The translations under genes were made by a program, and so were the position numbers. Positions 25,636 through 36,900 of a stretch of DNA of 64,000 bases are shown here, in pieces. This DNA is from Chryseobacterium soldanellicola (GTDB lineage: Bacteria; Bacteroidota; Bacteroidia; Flavobacteriales; Weeksellaceae), in assembly GCF_900100115.1 (NCBI RefSeq), contig NZ_FNKL01000003.1:930001-994000 (forward strand). The letters run 5' to 3'. Position 1 is the first letter of the stretch; each line of letters begins with the position of its first letter. Under the pieces are notes generated by a model that was given only the letters and a program-made list of their open reading frames with translations, was not told where the DNA came from and ran no database searches.

Positions 25636-25980
25636 TTAGCTTCTGTCATACTCATCATCAATCCTCACAATATCGTCTTCTCCGAAATAAGTTCCTGTCT
25701 GTACTTCAATGAAAACCACAGGCTTATCAGAAAGATTCATCATTCTGTGCTTTGCGCCAAGCGGAATAAAAATACTTTCTCCGTAAGCTAATTTTATTTC
25801 TTTATCATCCAGAACAATTGTGGCATCGCCTTCAACGATCGTCCACTGTTCCTGTCTTTTGTGATGATACTGGTAAGAAAGCTTTTGACCCGGATCAACT
25901 TCAATTCTCTTTAATTTATAATTCGGCTCATCGGCCAGTACAAAATATTTCCCCCAAGGTCTTTCTCCGATTTCTAACAT
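25636..25980 (-). CDS. Cupin, mannose-6-phosphate isomerase type II C-terminal-like
   Basis: A 114-aa single-domain cupin equal to the C-terminal domain of bifunctional mannose-1-phosphate guanylyltransferase/phosphomannose isomerase. It begins ERPWGKYFVL and has the metal motif YQYHHKRQEQWTIVEG (His, His, Glu) with later IPLGAKHRMMN (His). As a free-standing protein it may isomerise fructose-6-P/mannose-6-P for GDP-mannose supply, or bind another sugar phosphate. Its place beside the glycosyltransferase cluster supports a nucleotide-sugar role. Transcribed towards that cluster. Confidence 0.82.
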   Translation of the reverse strand: MLEIGERPWGKYFVLADEPNYKLKRIEVDPGQKLSYQYHHKRQEQWTIVEGDATIVLDDKEIKLAYGESIFIPLGAKHRMMNLSDKPVVFIEVQTGTYFGEDDIVRIDDEYDRS

Positions 25981-26074
25981 AATTTACTTTTTATTAATTA
26001 TACAAATGTAGATATTCAAATCAAAAAAGCCAATAACCAAGACATTAAACCTCCTTAAAACACATAATTTTAAG

Positions 26075-26082
26075 TAAATTTG
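26075..26082 (+). promoter_or_regulatory. -7 box TAAATTTG for gltX
   Basis: An exact TAnnTTTG match, 19 nt before the gltX ATG, in the gap divergent from the cupin gene. Confidence 0.6.
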
Positions 26083-26101
26083 CATCAAAATTTTAATTGA
26101 A

Positions 26102-27607
26102 ATGGAGAAAGTAAGAGTACGTTTTGCTCCAAGTCCTACCGGACCTTTGCATTTGGGAGGCGTAAGAACCGCATTATATGATTATCTTTTTGCTAAAAAC
26201 CAAGGAGGTGAGTTTGTATTGAGAATCGAAGATACAGACACGGCAAGATACGTGGAAGGAGCAGAAGAATACATCGAAGAAGCCCTTGAATGGTGCGGGA
26301 TCATCGCTGATGAAAGTCCTAAAAAAGGAGGAAAATTCGCTCCATACAGACAATCGGAAAGAAGAGATATTTACGACAGATATACAGAGCAGATCTTAAA
26401 AACAGATTACGCTTACATCGCTTTTGATACCGCAGAAGAATTAGACGCCATCCGTGCTGAATTTGAAGCAAAAGGAGACGTTTTTTCTTATGATAACAAA
26501 ACAAGAAACCGTTTGAGAAACAGCATTGCACTTTCTGAAGAGGAAGTTGAAAAATTATTGCTTGAAAAAACACCGTATGTCGTAAGATTTAAAATGCCGA
26601 TTGACAGAGTATTAAATCTTGAAGACATCATCCGCGGGAAATTCTCTGTGAATACCAATACATTAGACGATAAAGTTTTGGTAAAAAACGACGGAATGCC
26701 AACCTACCATTTTGCCAACATCATCGATGATCACGAAATGGAAATTTCTCACGTCATTCGTGGCGAAGAATGGCTGCCGTCTTTAGGCTTACACAAATTA
26801 CTGTATGAAGCAATGGGTTGGGAATCACCACAATTTGCGCACCTTTCATTGATTTTAAAGCCTGAAGGAAAAGGAAAATTAAGCAAAAGAGACGGTGATA
26901 AATTCGGGTTTCCCGTGTTTCCGCTGGACTTCAAAGATCCTGTGACAGGCGTTGTTTCTAAAGGTTACAGAGAAAACGGCTATCTTCCTGATGCATTCAT
27001 TAATATGGTGGCATTATTAGGTTGGTCGCCTGCCGATGATAAAGAAATTTTGCCTTTGGAAGATATGATTAAAGAATTTGATCTTCATAAAGTGCATAAA
27101 GCAGGAGCAAGATTCAGTAAAGAAAAATCAGAATGGTTCAACCATCAATATATTCAGCTAAAATCTGATGAAGAATTACTTCAGATTTTGAAAAATTCAG
27201 ATTTAAATTTAAATATTGAAGACGGAAAATTGCTGAAAATCATTCATTTGATGAAAGAAAGAGCCACTTTCCCGAAAGATATTTACGAAAACGGAAAATT
27301 TTTCTTCAAAGCACCCACTTCTTATGATGAAAAAGCATCAAAAAAAGCCTGGAATGATGAAACTTCTGCCATTTTAGGTGAATTAGCTTCAAATTTAGAA
27401 AATGCTGAATTTAATGCTGAAAACGTAAAGCAGGTTGTGCATGATTTTGCGGAAAATAAAGGCTTGGGAATGGGTAAAGTGATGATGCCTTTACGTCTGG
27501 CACTGGTTGGAGAATTGAAAGGTCCGGACGTTCCCGATATTCTGGAACTTATTGGAAAAGAAGAAAGTATCTCCAGAATACACAATGCTATAAATAATTT
27601 TAAATAG
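26102..27607 (+). CDS. gltX: Glutamyl-tRNA synthetase
   Basis: The 501-aa class I synthetase charges tRNA(Glu). The HIGH-like motif is [22 protein letters not shown] near residues 9-28, and the KMSKS-like motif is KLSKR at 259-263 (Lys262). Between them lies the expected acceptor-binding insertion and the [23 protein letters not shown] stretch. The C-terminal anticodon-binding domain is complete. The length is normal for bacterial GluRS. accA follows after 49 bp with its own -7 box. Confidence 0.97.
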   Translation: MEKVRVRFAPSPTGPLHLGGVRTALYDYLFAKNQGGEFVLRIEDTDTARYVEGAEEYIEEALEWCGIIADESPKKGGKFAPYRQSERRDIYDRYTEQILKTDYAYIAFDTAEELDAIRAEFEAKGDVFSYDNKTRNRLRNSIALSEEEVEKLLLEKTPYVVRFKMPIDRVLNLEDIIRGKFSVNTNTLDDKVLVKNDGMPTYHFANIIDDHEMEISHVIRGEEWLPSLGLHKLLYEAMGWESPQFAHLSLILKPEGKGKLSKRDGDKFGFPVFPLDFKDPVTGVVSKGYRENGYLPDAFINMVALLGWSPADDKEILPLEDMIKEFDLHKVHKAGARFSKEKSEWFNHQYIQLKSDEELLQILKNSDLNLNIEDGKLLKIIHLMKERATFPKDIYENGKFFFKAPTSYDEKASKKAWNDETSAILGELASNLENAEFNAENVKQVVHDFAENKGLGMGKVMMPLRLALVGELKGPDVPDILELIGKEESISRIHNAINNFK

Positions 27608-27625
27608 AATTCCCATAATTTTTCA

Positions 27626-27633
27626 TAAATTTG
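27626..27633 (+). promoter_or_regulatory. -7 box TAAATTTG for accA
   Basis: An exact match, 23 nt before the accA ATG in the 49-bp gap after gltX. Confidence 0.55.
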
Positions 27634-27656
27634 AAAGATTTAATTTACTTCAAGAA

Positions 27657-28613
27657 ATGGAATATTTAAGTTTCGAACTTCCTATACAAGAATTAATGGA
27701 GCAATACCAGACATGCTCTTTAGTAGGAGAAGAAAGTGGTGTTGATGTAAAATTAGCATGCAGCCAGATTGAGGACAAGATCATAGAGAAGAAAAAAGAA
27801 ATCTATGGAAACCTTACGCCTTGGCAGAGAGTACAACTATCGCGTCATCCGGATCGCCCTTATACACTAGACTATATCAACGGAATGGTAGACAAAGGAA
27901 GTTTCCTGGAACTTCACGGTGACAGAAATTTCGCTGATGATCCCGCTTTAATTGGTGGTTTAGCGACATTAGACGGTCAAAAAGTAATGATTATAGGTAC
28001 TCAGAAAGGAAGAACAACCAAAGAAAGACAACACAGAAGGTTCGGAATGCCGAATCCTGAAGGATACAGAAAAGCTTTACGACTAATGAAGCTTGCTGAG
28101 AAATTCAGAATTCCTGTAATAACTTTGGTTGATACACCGGGAGCATATCCTGGGCTGGAGGCTGAAGAAAGAGGTCAGGGAGAAGCCATTGCAAGAAATA
28201 TTTTTGAAATGACAATGCTTAAAACGCCGATCTTCACTTATATTATCGGTGAAGGAGCAAGTGGCGGCGCATTAGGAATCGGTGTCGGAAACAAAGTATA
28301 CATGTTGGAAAATACGTGGTACACCGTAATCGCACCGGAAAGCTGCTCATCAATCCTTTGGAGAAACTGGGATCACAAAGAAGATGCTGCCAACGCATTA
28401 AACCTTACTCCAAAAGACGCTTTAAGAGAAAAATTCATTGACGGAATCATCGAAGAACCACTTGGTGGCGCACATTATGATCCGGAAACGACTTACTTAA
28501 ATTTGAAAGCTTCAATTTTACAAAACATTAAAGCTTTTTCAAAATTCACAGGCAAAGAACTTGAAACCCAAAGACAAGATAAATTTATTGCGATGGGCCA
28601 GTTTAAAGGATAA
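27657..28613 (+). CDS. accA: Acetyl-CoA carboxylase carboxyltransferase subunit alpha
   Basis: The 318-aa alpha subunit works with AccD (not in this window) to move CO2 from biotin to acetyl-CoA. Typical marks are [18 protein letters not shown] near residue 60, [33 protein letters not shown] and the crotonase-like [24 protein letters not shown]. The oxyanion-loop phrase [15 protein letters not shown] is present. The gene lies 10 kb from accBC, so carboxylase genes are dispersed in this genome. It ends at a very strong palindromic terminator. Confidence 0.97.
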   Translation: MEYLSFELPIQELMEQYQTCSLVGEESGVDVKLACSQIEDKIIEKKKEIYGNLTPWQRVQLSRHPDRPYTLDYINGMVDKGSFLELHGDRNFADDPALIGGLATLDGQKVMIIGTQKGRTTKERQHRRFGMPNPEGYRKALRLMKLAEKFRIPVITLVDTPGAYPGLEAEERGQGEAIARNIFEMTMLKTPIFTYIIGEGASGGALGIGVGNKVYMLENTWYTVIAPESCSSILWRNWDHKEDAANALNLTPKDALREKFIDGIIEEPLGGAHYDPETTYLNLKASILQNIKAFSKFTGKELETQRQDKFIAMGQFKG

Positions 28614-28617
28614 AAAT

Positions 28618-28650
28618 AAAACGGTTAAGAAATTTCTTAACCGTTTTTTA
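28618..28650. terminator. Bidirectional palindromic terminator
   Basis: A perfect 15-bp palindromic arm pair (AAAACGGTTAAGAAA against its complement) lies between accA and the convergent secreted-protein gene, with A-run on the left and T-run on the right. It can stop transcription from both sides. Confidence 0.85.
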
Positions 28651-28676
28651 TTTCGTTTCGTTAATATCCAAGTTTA

Positions 28677-29393
28677 TCAATCATCTCTCAGATTCAGCTC
28701 AATCTCAATATCTTTATTAATCTTTTTCAACGAAGAATATTTGGCATCACAAACCATTGTTGTTAAAACATATTCGCCTTTATCTACCATCAGATAATTT
28801 TCTCCGTTTGCGGGAACATCCAGATTATAATATTTTTTACCACTTATTTTTACAATTAAATTACATTTTGATCTGTTTTTAATATTAATGTAAGCATCTT
28901 TATCCGACGGATCATTGTTTAGCATATGAGTCAATAAAGCAGCAGTGCGCTTACTTTTTTCATTGGGCTCAGATTTTTTGCTTGAAGTTCCTACACTTCC
29001 TACGCTAGCATAATTTACCGTTCTTGCCGGCGTTGTCGCTGTATTTTTTGTATTTGAAGCGAAAGTTTTAGAATTATTAAGCTCAGAATTGTTGGTAATC
29101 TTTGCCACTTCGTTTTTACTTAATGGGGTAATGGTAGGTTTTGCTTCAGGGGAATTATCTGCCATAATGATTTCTATGAGCCTTTTCTTGAAAAAATCGG
29201 TTCTGGCGTGCCCCGGATTTTGTTTTAGAAAACCGGCAATCACTCTTGCTTCTTTAGAAATTTCGGCATCTTGCTCGGTGTATATGATCATGGTTTCTTT
29301 CTCCACGATGGCTTTTGACTTGGCTTTTTTCTTTTTTTGAGAAAAACCAAGGGTAAATATGCATAAAAATAGGATCAGGAATATTTTTTTCAT
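28677..29393 (-). CDS. Uncharacterised two-cysteine secreted protein (copy 1)
   Basis: A 238-aa secreted protein, one of four related genes in the window. The signal peptide ends near residue 18 (FTLGFSQ), followed by a lysine cluster. A helical domain (residues about 40-75) matches the DPRRSVLKPR region of its relatives in weakened form. A low-complexity Ser/Thr/Asn linker leads to the conserved C-terminal domain with HMLNNDPSDKDAYINIKN, Cys177 (SKCNLIV) and Cys215 (TMVCDAKYSS), 37 residues apart. The cysteines probably form a disulfide. The family is unknown to me. It reads away from tsf, its divergent neighbour. Confidence 0.8.
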   Translation of the reverse strand: MKKIFLILFLCIFTLGFSQKKKKAKSKAIVEKETMIIYTEQDAEISKEARVIAGFLKQNPGHARTDFFKKRLIEIIMADNSPEAKPTITPLSKNEVAKITNNSELNNSKTFASNTKNTATTPARTVNYASVGSVGTSSKKSEPNEKSKRTAALLTHMLNNDPSDKDAYINIKNRSKCNLIVKISGKKYYNLDVPANGENYLMVDKGEYVLTTMVCDAKYSSLKKINKDIEIELNLRDD

Positions 29394-29467
29394 CTATTAA
29401 ACATTTAAAAATCGTTAAATAAGTACATAACGTGAAAAGTCATTTTTTAGTTTATCATTAAAATCAT

Positions 29468-29475
29468 TATCTTTG
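29468..29475 (+). promoter_or_regulatory. -7 box TATCTTTG for tsf
   Basis: An exact match, 63 nt before the tsf ATG. It shows that tsf has its own promoter, away from rpsB. Confidence 0.65.
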
Positions 29476-29538
29476 CACAGCTTTAAAATTAAGCTAAAAA
29501 TTAATACTAATCTTACAATATAAAAAATAATAGATATT

Positions 29539-30366
29539 ATGTCTTATACACCAGCTGCTGCAGACGTAGCAAAATTGAGAAACCAAACAGGTGCAGGTAT
29601 GATGGACTGCAAAAAAGCGCTAGTTGAAGCTGAAGGAGACTTCGAAAAAGCGGTAGACATCCTTAGAAAAAAAGGACAAAAAGTTGCTGCCAACAGAGCT
29701 GACAGAGAATCTGCTGAAGGTGCTGTAATTGCCAGAGTAAACGAAGACAACACGTTGGGTACGATCATCTCTTTAAATTGTGAGACTGATTTCGTTGCTA
29801 AAAACGAAGCGTTCATCGAGCTAGCTTACGAATTGGCTGAAATGGCTATTTTCGCGGCAACTAAAGAAGAGCTTTTAGCTACAGATTTCCACGGGCTTAC
29901 TGTTGCTGAAAAATTAATCGAGCAAACAGGGGTTATCGGTGAAAAAATCGAGATCGGTGCATTCGAAAGAATCCAGGGGCCTTTCTTAGGTGCTTACATC
30001 CACGCAGGAAACAAAATCGCTGCCATCACTTCTCTTTCTGCTAAAGTAGACGGAGCCGACGAAGCTGCCAAGTCTGTTTCTATGCAGGTTGCTGCAATGA
30101 ACCCAATTGCTCTTGATGAAAATGCTGTTTCTCAGGAGACTATCGATAAAGAATTAGAAATCGAAAGACATAAACTTACTGAAGAAGGTAAGCCTGCAAA
30201 TATTATCGATAATATCTTGAAAGGTAAAATGCAGAGATTCTACAAAGACAATACATTGGTGCACCAGGATTTCATTAAAGACAACAGCATGTCTGTTGCT
30301 GATTATGTAAAATCTGTAAACGCAGACCTAAAAGTAACAGGATTTGTAAGAGTAAGCCTAGCTTAA
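29539..30366 (+). CDS. tsf: Translation elongation factor Ts
   Basis: EF-Ts recycles EF-Tu by GDP/GTP exchange. The 275-aa sequence begins with the UBA-like helix and the invariant LRNQTGAGMMDCKKAL, followed by LRKKGQKVAANRADRESAEG and the exchange-site region LNCETDFVAKNEAF. The length is close to other EF-Ts proteins. In most bacteria tsf follows rpsB in one operon; here rpsB lies 17.5 kb away on the other strand, and tsf has its own -7 box and terminator. Confidence 0.97.
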   Translation: MSYTPAAADVAKLRNQTGAGMMDCKKALVEAEGDFEKAVDILRKKGQKVAANRADRESAEGAVIARVNEDNTLGTIISLNCETDFVAKNEAFIELAYELAEMAIFAATKEELLATDFHGLTVAEKLIEQTGVIGEKIEIGAFERIQGPFLGAYIHAGNKIAAITSLSAKVDGADEAAKSVSMQVAAMNPIALDENAVSQETIDKELEIERHKLTEEGKPANIIDNILKGKMQRFYKDNTLVHQDFIKDNSMSVADYVKSVNADLKVTGFVRVSLA

Positions 30367-30389
30367 TTAATCTTTCAAACAAAAATATC

Positions 30390-30425
30390 AATCCCGGTGA
30401 AATTTTTTCATCGGGATTTTTATTT
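30390..30425 (+). terminator. Terminator after tsf
   Basis: A 12-bp stem (AATCCCGGTGAA/TTCATCGGGATT, one G-U pair) is followed by T-rich sequence, 23 nt after the stop. Confidence 0.8.
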
Positions 30426-30542
30426 TATTTCACCAAATTATGAATTTATTCTTAATATTAAAAAATTATTAAATTTTCAACAAATTAACAAATAAAACAA
30501 TTCTATAGTAAAAAACCGTGTAATATTTTGATTATTAATACT

Positions 30543-30550
30543 TACATTTG
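30543..30550 (+). promoter_or_regulatory. -7 box TACATTTG for first T9SS type B gene
   Basis: An exact match, 18 nt before the ATG at 30569. The TTG inside it is not a start codon. Confidence 0.6.
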
Positions 30551-30568
30551 CACCCCTTATTAATAAAC

Positions 30569-33500
30569 ATGAAAAAAATTTTACTAGCTGTTTGCACCTT
30601 TCTTTGTTTATTCGCTAATGCACAATTGGATACCGACCACTGGTTTGCTCCCATGTCAGCGAAAGCCGGAGTCGTTAATCTTGAAGGATATTTATATCTA
30701 TCGACGAACGAAACCACTCCGTTTCCGGTGCAGATTTTTAATAATAATACTCTTTATACTACAGTTCAGGTAAGCAAGGGCAATCCTTTACAGGTCCCGA
30801 TTCCTAATGGTTTTTTAATAACTCCGGATCAGAATCAGCTATTCACGCCGAATTCAATGGGATTATATGTGAAAGGTTCTAAAAAATTCTTCGCAAATTA
30901 TCGTTTTTCACTTCAAAACCATGCTGAAATCATTACTTCTAAAGGTCTGGCAGGCTTAGGAACGACTTTTTATGCAGGGGTAGTTCCCAATACAGGATCA
31001 AATTATTTCATCGGTTCAATGATTGGCGTAACAGCAACTGAAGACAACACAACGGTTGTGTTTTCAGGATACAATCCGAATGTTATTTTCTCTGACGGAT
31101 CTTCGACTCCTACAAAAACAGTCACTCTTAACAAAGGGCAATCCTATATTATGGATGTTGTAAGCAGTGATGCTTTCCAAAATTTAGATGGTTTAGTCGG
31201 CGCAAAAATCGTTGCCACAAAACCAATTTCTGTTACCAACGGAAATTTCAACGGCGTTTACACCAATATGAATTTTACGAATAATGACGTATTGATGGAT
31301 CAGGCAGTTCCGGTTGACAGATTAGGAAAAGATTTTGTGGTCGTAAAAGGAAACGGCACCGTTGCTTCCCAAATGGAAACAGCATTGGTTATTGCTACAG
31401 AAAACAATACACAACTTACCATCAACGGAAACATTACACCCGTTATTCTTAATGCGGGGCAATATTATATGGTTCCGAGCACCAGCTATATCAATCACGG
31501 AAACAATAATTACAACATGAGCATTTCGGCAACGAAAAATATTTATGTATATCAATTATTGGCCGGTGTTTCTACAGGAAATGAATATCCTACCGGCGGA
31601 ATGAATTTTATCCCGCCTTTAAGCTGTTTTATGCCTAATAAAATTGATGAAATCGGATTTATTAATAAAATCGGTTCGCAAACTTTTGGCACAAGACTTA
31701 ATATTATCACGCAAACCGGCGCAACGGTAACGTTAAACGGGAATTCGATTGCAGCTGCCAACGGACCTTATCCTGTAACGGGAAATCCGAATTGGGTAAC
31801 GTATTCAATTCCGAGTGTAACGGGAACTATTACTGTAAATTCAACAAAATCTGTAACCGCAGGAATTGCTGCAGGAAGTGGCGCTGTTGGTTATGGCGGA
31901 TATTTCGCAGGATTCTCTTCGGTTCCGGCAATTACAAAAACAGGCGATTGCTACGCCGGAATTCTGCTTCAGGTTGACAATACGTATGATGCTTATCAAT
32001 GGTATTTAAATGGAAATCCGATTCCGGGGGCTACATCCTATTCCATCAATCCTGAATTATACGGAGCCGGAGCCTACACTTGTTTAATTACTAAAAATAA
32101 TTGCGAATCAAGATTAACAGCAGCTTATAATTATACTTTATGTCCGCCTATTTCGACGACGACTTACAATATTGGCTCTTGTAACACAAAAGTGATTACT
32201 CCGGCTTTTACAGCATCAACACAAACGATAACGCCTTCACAGACGAGTATTATTTCTGCACCAACTTCAGGAACGGCAACGGTAAATCCGGCAACAGGAC
32301 AAATCATTTATACTCCGAATCCGGGATTGACAAACGATACGACGGATACATTTATTTATTATATTCAGGGAAACGGCAATCCTTTTGATTTTGAATATTT
32401 TAAAATTATCATTAATATTGATGTTTTACAGGTAAATAACGCTTCCCTTACATCCTGCGCAGGAGCAAACGGAAACGGAACTTTTGATTTAACCTCAACA
32501 AACCTTTCTCCGGACCCGGGAACTACGGTTACTTATTTTACCAATGCCAATCTGACGGGGCAAATTACAGCTCCTGCAACGTACAGCGGACCGGCAGGAA
32601 CAATTTATGCCAATGTAACTTCACAATACGGATGCCCGAAACCGGCTCAGATAAATTTAACAACGACTCCCGCTCCGAATATCAATACAACCAATTATAA
32701 TGCAACCCTTTGTGATGATAATTTTGACGGAACTGTCAATGTAAGCTTCTCCACTATTTCTCCACAGATTGTAACGAATGCAGCAAATTTTAACGTAAGA
32801 TATTATTTAAATCAAACTGATGCTAACGCCGGAAATAGCAATACGTTACCCGCAAACTGGACGTACACCGCCAATACCACTGTGTATATAAGAGTAGATG
32901 CACTCACAGGAAACTGTCCCGCCGCCTTTGGACAAATTAATTTTAAGATAGGAAACAGGATCACTCTGCTTTCCGGTACGGTAACGACTGATATTTGTGA
33001 TAACGACATCAATGGTTCTGAAAATGTGAATCTTAATGATTATAAAAATTTATTTACAACCGATCCCAGTGTCATTTTATCATTCTATACTTCATTGGCA
33101 AATGCTCAGGCAGGAACCAATGCAATTTCTCCGAATCAGCTCATCAACGCTAACGGAACATTTTATGTAAGATTTACAAGCAATACAGAATGCCCGAATA
33201 CAGGTGTTTTAAATATTAATCTTAAAACTCCAAAAAAATCAGACAAGCTTCATGATCAGGTCGTTTGTTCGGATGAAAAAGTGACCTTAGATGCAGGTGC
33301 AGGCTTCACGTCCTATCTTTGGAATACAGGAGCTACCACTCAGACGATTCTTGCGGGTGCAGGAAATTATTATGTAGATTTAGGATTTAATGGATGCATA
33401 TATCGTCAGAACGTAACGGTAACGACCGCTCAGGCTCCTACGATTAATAAAATTGAAGTTACAGGATTCAACGCAACTGTTTTTGTTTCAGGAGGAACGC

Positions 33501-33913
33501 CGCCTTACCAATATTCTTTAAACGGGATTGATTATCAGACTTCGAATGTTTTTACGGGTTTAACAAGAGGAATTCACAATGTGTATGTGTTGGGAGCAGA
33601 CGGTTGCCAGCCGGTCATCAAAGAATTTTTAGTATTAAATCTTGTTAATGCCATCACCCCGAACGGAGACGGAATTAATGATATTTTAAATTATTCTGAT
33701 TTAAGAATAAAACAAGATGTTTCTATTGAAATTGTTGACCGGTACGGAGCACCTGTTTACAAATCTGCAGATAAAATTTATACATGGGACGGGAAGGTGA
33801 TGGGAAGGCCTTTATCAACCGGAACTTATTGGTATATACTTAAATGGATCGAGCCTGATACCAAATTACCAGTTTCGTATTCGGGATGGATTTTAATTAA
33901 GAATCGTGACTAA
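30569..33913 (+). CDS. T9SS type B sorting domain protein, IgGFc-binding-like (copy 1)
   Basis: A 1114-aa secreted protein, first of four tandem relatives. The signal peptide ends at about Ala19 (LFANAQ). The N-terminal 450 residues resemble the IgGFc-binding domain: ATEDNTTVVFSGYNP, LNKGQSYIMDV, GAKIVATKPISVTNGN and LMDQAVPVDRLGK. The middle contains Ig/cadherin-like modules (TVNPATGQIIYTPNPG) and a DDNFDGTVNVSF module shared only with copy 4. A SprB-like GGTPPYQYSLNG repeat precedes the CHU_C tail (NAITPNGDGINDIL ... WDGKVMGRPLSTGTYWY). It is probably secreted by T9SS and attached to the cell surface as an adhesin. The ATG at 30569 gives a proper signal peptide. Confidence 0.88.
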   Translation: MKKILLAVCTFLCLFANAQLDTDHWFAPMSAKAGVVNLEGYLYLSTNETTPFPVQIFNNNTLYTTVQVSKGNPLQVPIPNGFLITPDQNQLFTPNSMGLYVKGSKKFFANYRFSLQNHAEIITSKGLAGLGTTFYAGVVPNTGSNYFIGSMIGVTATEDNTTVVFSGYNPNVIFSDGSSTPTKTVTLNKGQSYIMDVVSSDAFQNLDGLVGAKIVATKPISVTNGNFNGVYTNMNFTNNDVLMDQAVPVDRLGKDFVVVKGNGTVASQMETALVIATENNTQLTINGNITPVILNAGQYYMVPSTSYINHGNNNYNMSISATKNIYVYQLLAGVSTGNEYPTGGMNFIPPLSCFMPNKIDEIGFINKIGSQTFGTRLNIITQTGATVTLNGNSIAAANGPYPVTGNPNWVTYSIPSVTGTITVNSTKSVTAGIAAGSGAVGYGGYFAGFSSVPAITKTGDCYAGILLQVDNTYDAYQWYLNGNPIPGATSYSINPELYGAGAYTCLITKNNCESRLTAAYNYTLCPPISTTTYNIGSCNTKVITPAFTASTQTITPSQTSIISAPTSGTATVNPATGQIIYTPNPGLTNDTTDTFIYYIQGNGNPFDFEYFKIIINIDVLQVNNASLTSCAGANGNGTFDLTSTNLSPDPGTTVTYFTNANLTGQITAPATYSGPAGTIYANVTSQYGCPKPAQINLTTTPAPNINTTNYNATLCDDNFDGTVNVSFSTISPQIVTNAANFNVRYYLNQTDANAGNSNTLPANWTYTANTTVYIRVDALTGNCPAAFGQINFKIGNRITLLSGTVTTDICDNDINGSENVNLNDYKNLFTTDPSVILSFYTSLANAQAGTNAISPNQLINANGTFYVRFTSNTECPNTGVLNINLKTPKKSDKLHDQVVCSDEKVTLDAGAGFTSYLWNTGATTQTILAGAGNYYVDLGFNGCIYRQNVTVTTAQAPTINKIEVTGFNATVFVSGGTPPYQYSLNGIDYQTSNVFTGLTRGIHNVYVLGADGCQPVIKEFLVLNLVNAITPNGDGINDILNYSDLRIKQDVSIEIVDRYGAPVYKSADKIYTWDGKVMGRPLSTGTYWYILKWIEPDTKLPVSYSGWILIKNRD

Positions 33914-33961
33914 ATTTTAAACTTTCTTTATAATTTATTAACAATATCTCAAATATTATTT

Positions 33962-33969
33962 TAAATTTG
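33962..33969 (+). promoter_or_regulatory. -7 box TAAATTTG for second T9SS type B gene
   Basis: An exact match, 23 nt before the ATG at 33993. There is no terminator between copies 1 and 2. Confidence 0.6.
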
Positions 33970-33992
33970 TAGAAATCCTAATTCCATAACAT

Positions 33993-36900
33993 ATGAAAAG
34001 ATTTCTACTCAGCTTTGTATTAGTTCTCTTATCGATCAATACACTCTTTGCTCAGAGAGACACAGACCATTGGATTGCACCTTATTATGACAGTTCTTTT
34101 ACTACATATGCGCATGCATTGTATTTTTCAACGGATTCCACGACACCGTTTGAAGTAAAAATCTATAATAATAATGCAGTTATCGGTACTGTTACCATCA
34201 GTAAAGGAAGCTCCCAAACATTTACTGTACCGACAGCGCTTATTCGTGCAAACATTGTCGCAGATGCAGCTGCAATCAAGAATCTGGGACTTTATACAAA
34301 AGGAGATAAACCGTATTATGTATCATTAAGGGTATATAGCTCGGCTCACGGAGAAATTATTACTTCAAAAGGTAAAGCTGGTATCGGAACACAGTTCTTT
34401 TCTGCCGCTACACCTATGACGGTAAGCTCAAGCTCCAATAATTTTACAACAGGTATTTTAGCAACAGAAGACAATACTGTTGTAACGATCTCAGGTTATA
34501 ATCCTGCGGTTTCATTTATCAATCACCCCACTCCGCCTGCCTCTATCAGCATAACGCTGAATAAAGGGCAGTCATACATTCTGGCAGGAGAAGGTAACAT
34601 TACCGCTAACCAGACAGGCTTTATCGGAGCTAAAATTGTCTCTGATAAACCGATTTCTGTGACGAATGGTAACTCCAACGGGTTTTATGCAACAACAGGA
34701 TCAGCGGACGGATCAGACCTTATTATGGACCAGTCTGTACCGGTAGACCGTCTTGGAAAAGAATTTGCCATGGTAAAAAGTATTTCCACGAGTTCTGATA
34801 ATATGGAAGGGGGAATCATCATCGCATCTGAAAACAATACAGAAATCTACATTAATAACTCAACGACACCTGTTGCAACCATTAATGAAGGTCAGTTTTA
34901 CAGAATTTTAGCAAATGCTTATGTTGAACAGGGAACTCCGGGTAGCGGGCACTTTAACATTTATGTAAGAACAACTAAAAATGTTTATTTATATCAGCTT
35001 GTCGGTGCCGGATCAGCAAATAACACCGGTGGATACAATTATATCCCGCCATTGAACTGTTTCTTACCTAGAAAAATTGATGAGATCGGCAAGATCAATC
35101 AAATGCCAACATATACAGGAGCTATCAACCTGAAGCTTAATATCCTTACAGAAGCTGGCGCTGCCGTAACTGTAAACGGAGTTGCTCCCACTGCCGCACA
35201 AGGGCCTTATCCTCTTACAGGTAATACCCAATGGGTAACATACGCTCTTACAGGAGTAACCGGAGATCTCACCATTACTTCGACCAAAGCAGTAACAGCA
35301 GGTGTAAACGGAGGATATAGCACAGCGGGCTATGGCGGTTATTTTGCAGGATTCTCCTCAGTTCCTGTAATTGCAAAAAAAACCGGAGAATGCGTTCCGG
35401 GAATCGTACTTGAAGTAGACGACAGTTTTGAAACTTATCAATGGTCTCTGAATGGTGTTATCATTCCTGGAGCTACAGCAAATACATATACACCAACACA
35501 GGCAGGAAATTATACGGTAAAAGTTACAATGGGAACGTGCCCGCCTGCAATTACCCCTATCTACAAAGTATTTACCTGTATAAAACAAACCACTACAGCA
35601 TTAAATGCATGTGCTACGAAAGTAATCGTACCTGCATTCACATCATCTACACAAACTCCTGTCGCGAGCACCGTAACAATTATCACGGCTCCAAGCCACG
35701 GAACAGCAACGGTAAACCCTACAACAGGACAAATTACTTATATTCCAACACCTGGATATTTAGGACCGGACACAATTGTTTATCAGTTCTGCGGAAACGC
35801 CGCTGAATTTATCGACTGTGAGCAGGTAACTTTAAATTTAACGGTAGTTCCATTTACTCTGACAGACAGAACGATTTATGCCTGCCAGTACAACGGAAAA
35901 GGATTTTTTGATCTTACAACCGCTAATGTTACAAATTATAACCCTACAACAAAGAAATTCTATCCTACTTTAGCAGATCTTAATGCCGGAACGAATGAAA
36001 TCTTTAATCCGACCAATTATTTATCCGCTGCAGGATTTGTCTATGTAAAAGTAACAACTTCTGAAGGCTGTACGGGGAATGCTAAAATTACTTTAGATTT
36101 CTATCCTACTCCGATTGTAAATGAAGCGACTCTTAGTGAGTGTTTCCTTGAAGACAATGAAACTAAAGCTGAATTTGATTTAACGATTGCAAACGTAACT
36201 TCTCAAACTCCGGTTACGAAGAAATATTTCCCTACTTTCACGGACGCAAGTAACGGAACAAACGAAATCATAACACCTCTTACCAACTATATTTCCGGAA
36301 ACGGAGCTGTTTATGTAAGAGTATTCAATTCTAATGGCTGTTATGCGATTGCTAAGATCAATTTAGTGGTAATTCCGCCTAAAAGATCACCATTATTGGT
36401 TGACAAATATATCTGTATCGATTCAAGAACAAATCTTGATGCAGGACCTGGTTACCAGTCTTATAAATGGAGCACAGGAGCAACGACTCAGTCTATCCAG
36501 GGAGTTCCTGTTGGAGATTATTGGGTAATTCTTGAAGACAACAGCTGCTTTGTTAAACAGTTTGTAAGCGTTAAAAAAGCTATGGACCCTGTAATTACTG
36601 AAATTCAAATTTCAAATAATACAGCAACAGTGATCGTAAACGGAGGAACACCGCCTTACAAATATGCTGTAGACGGTACTGTAAACTGGCAGGATTCAAA
36701 TGTATTCACAGGGCTTTCAAGAGGCCAGCATACATTTTATGTAAAAGATTCTTATAATTGTACACCGATTGATGTAGAAGTAACTGTTCCTAATCTGATT
36801 AATGCAATCACGCCAAATGGTGACAACAAAAATGATTACATCGATTACAGCGAATTATCTTACAAAGACAATCTTATATTTGTAATCTACGACAGATACG

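Noticed and set aside
35441..35806. 121-codon frame inside the second type B gene
   Set aside because: It is a shifted frame of a strongly coding gene, with low-complexity Tyr/Asn/Ser composition and no homologue-like motif.
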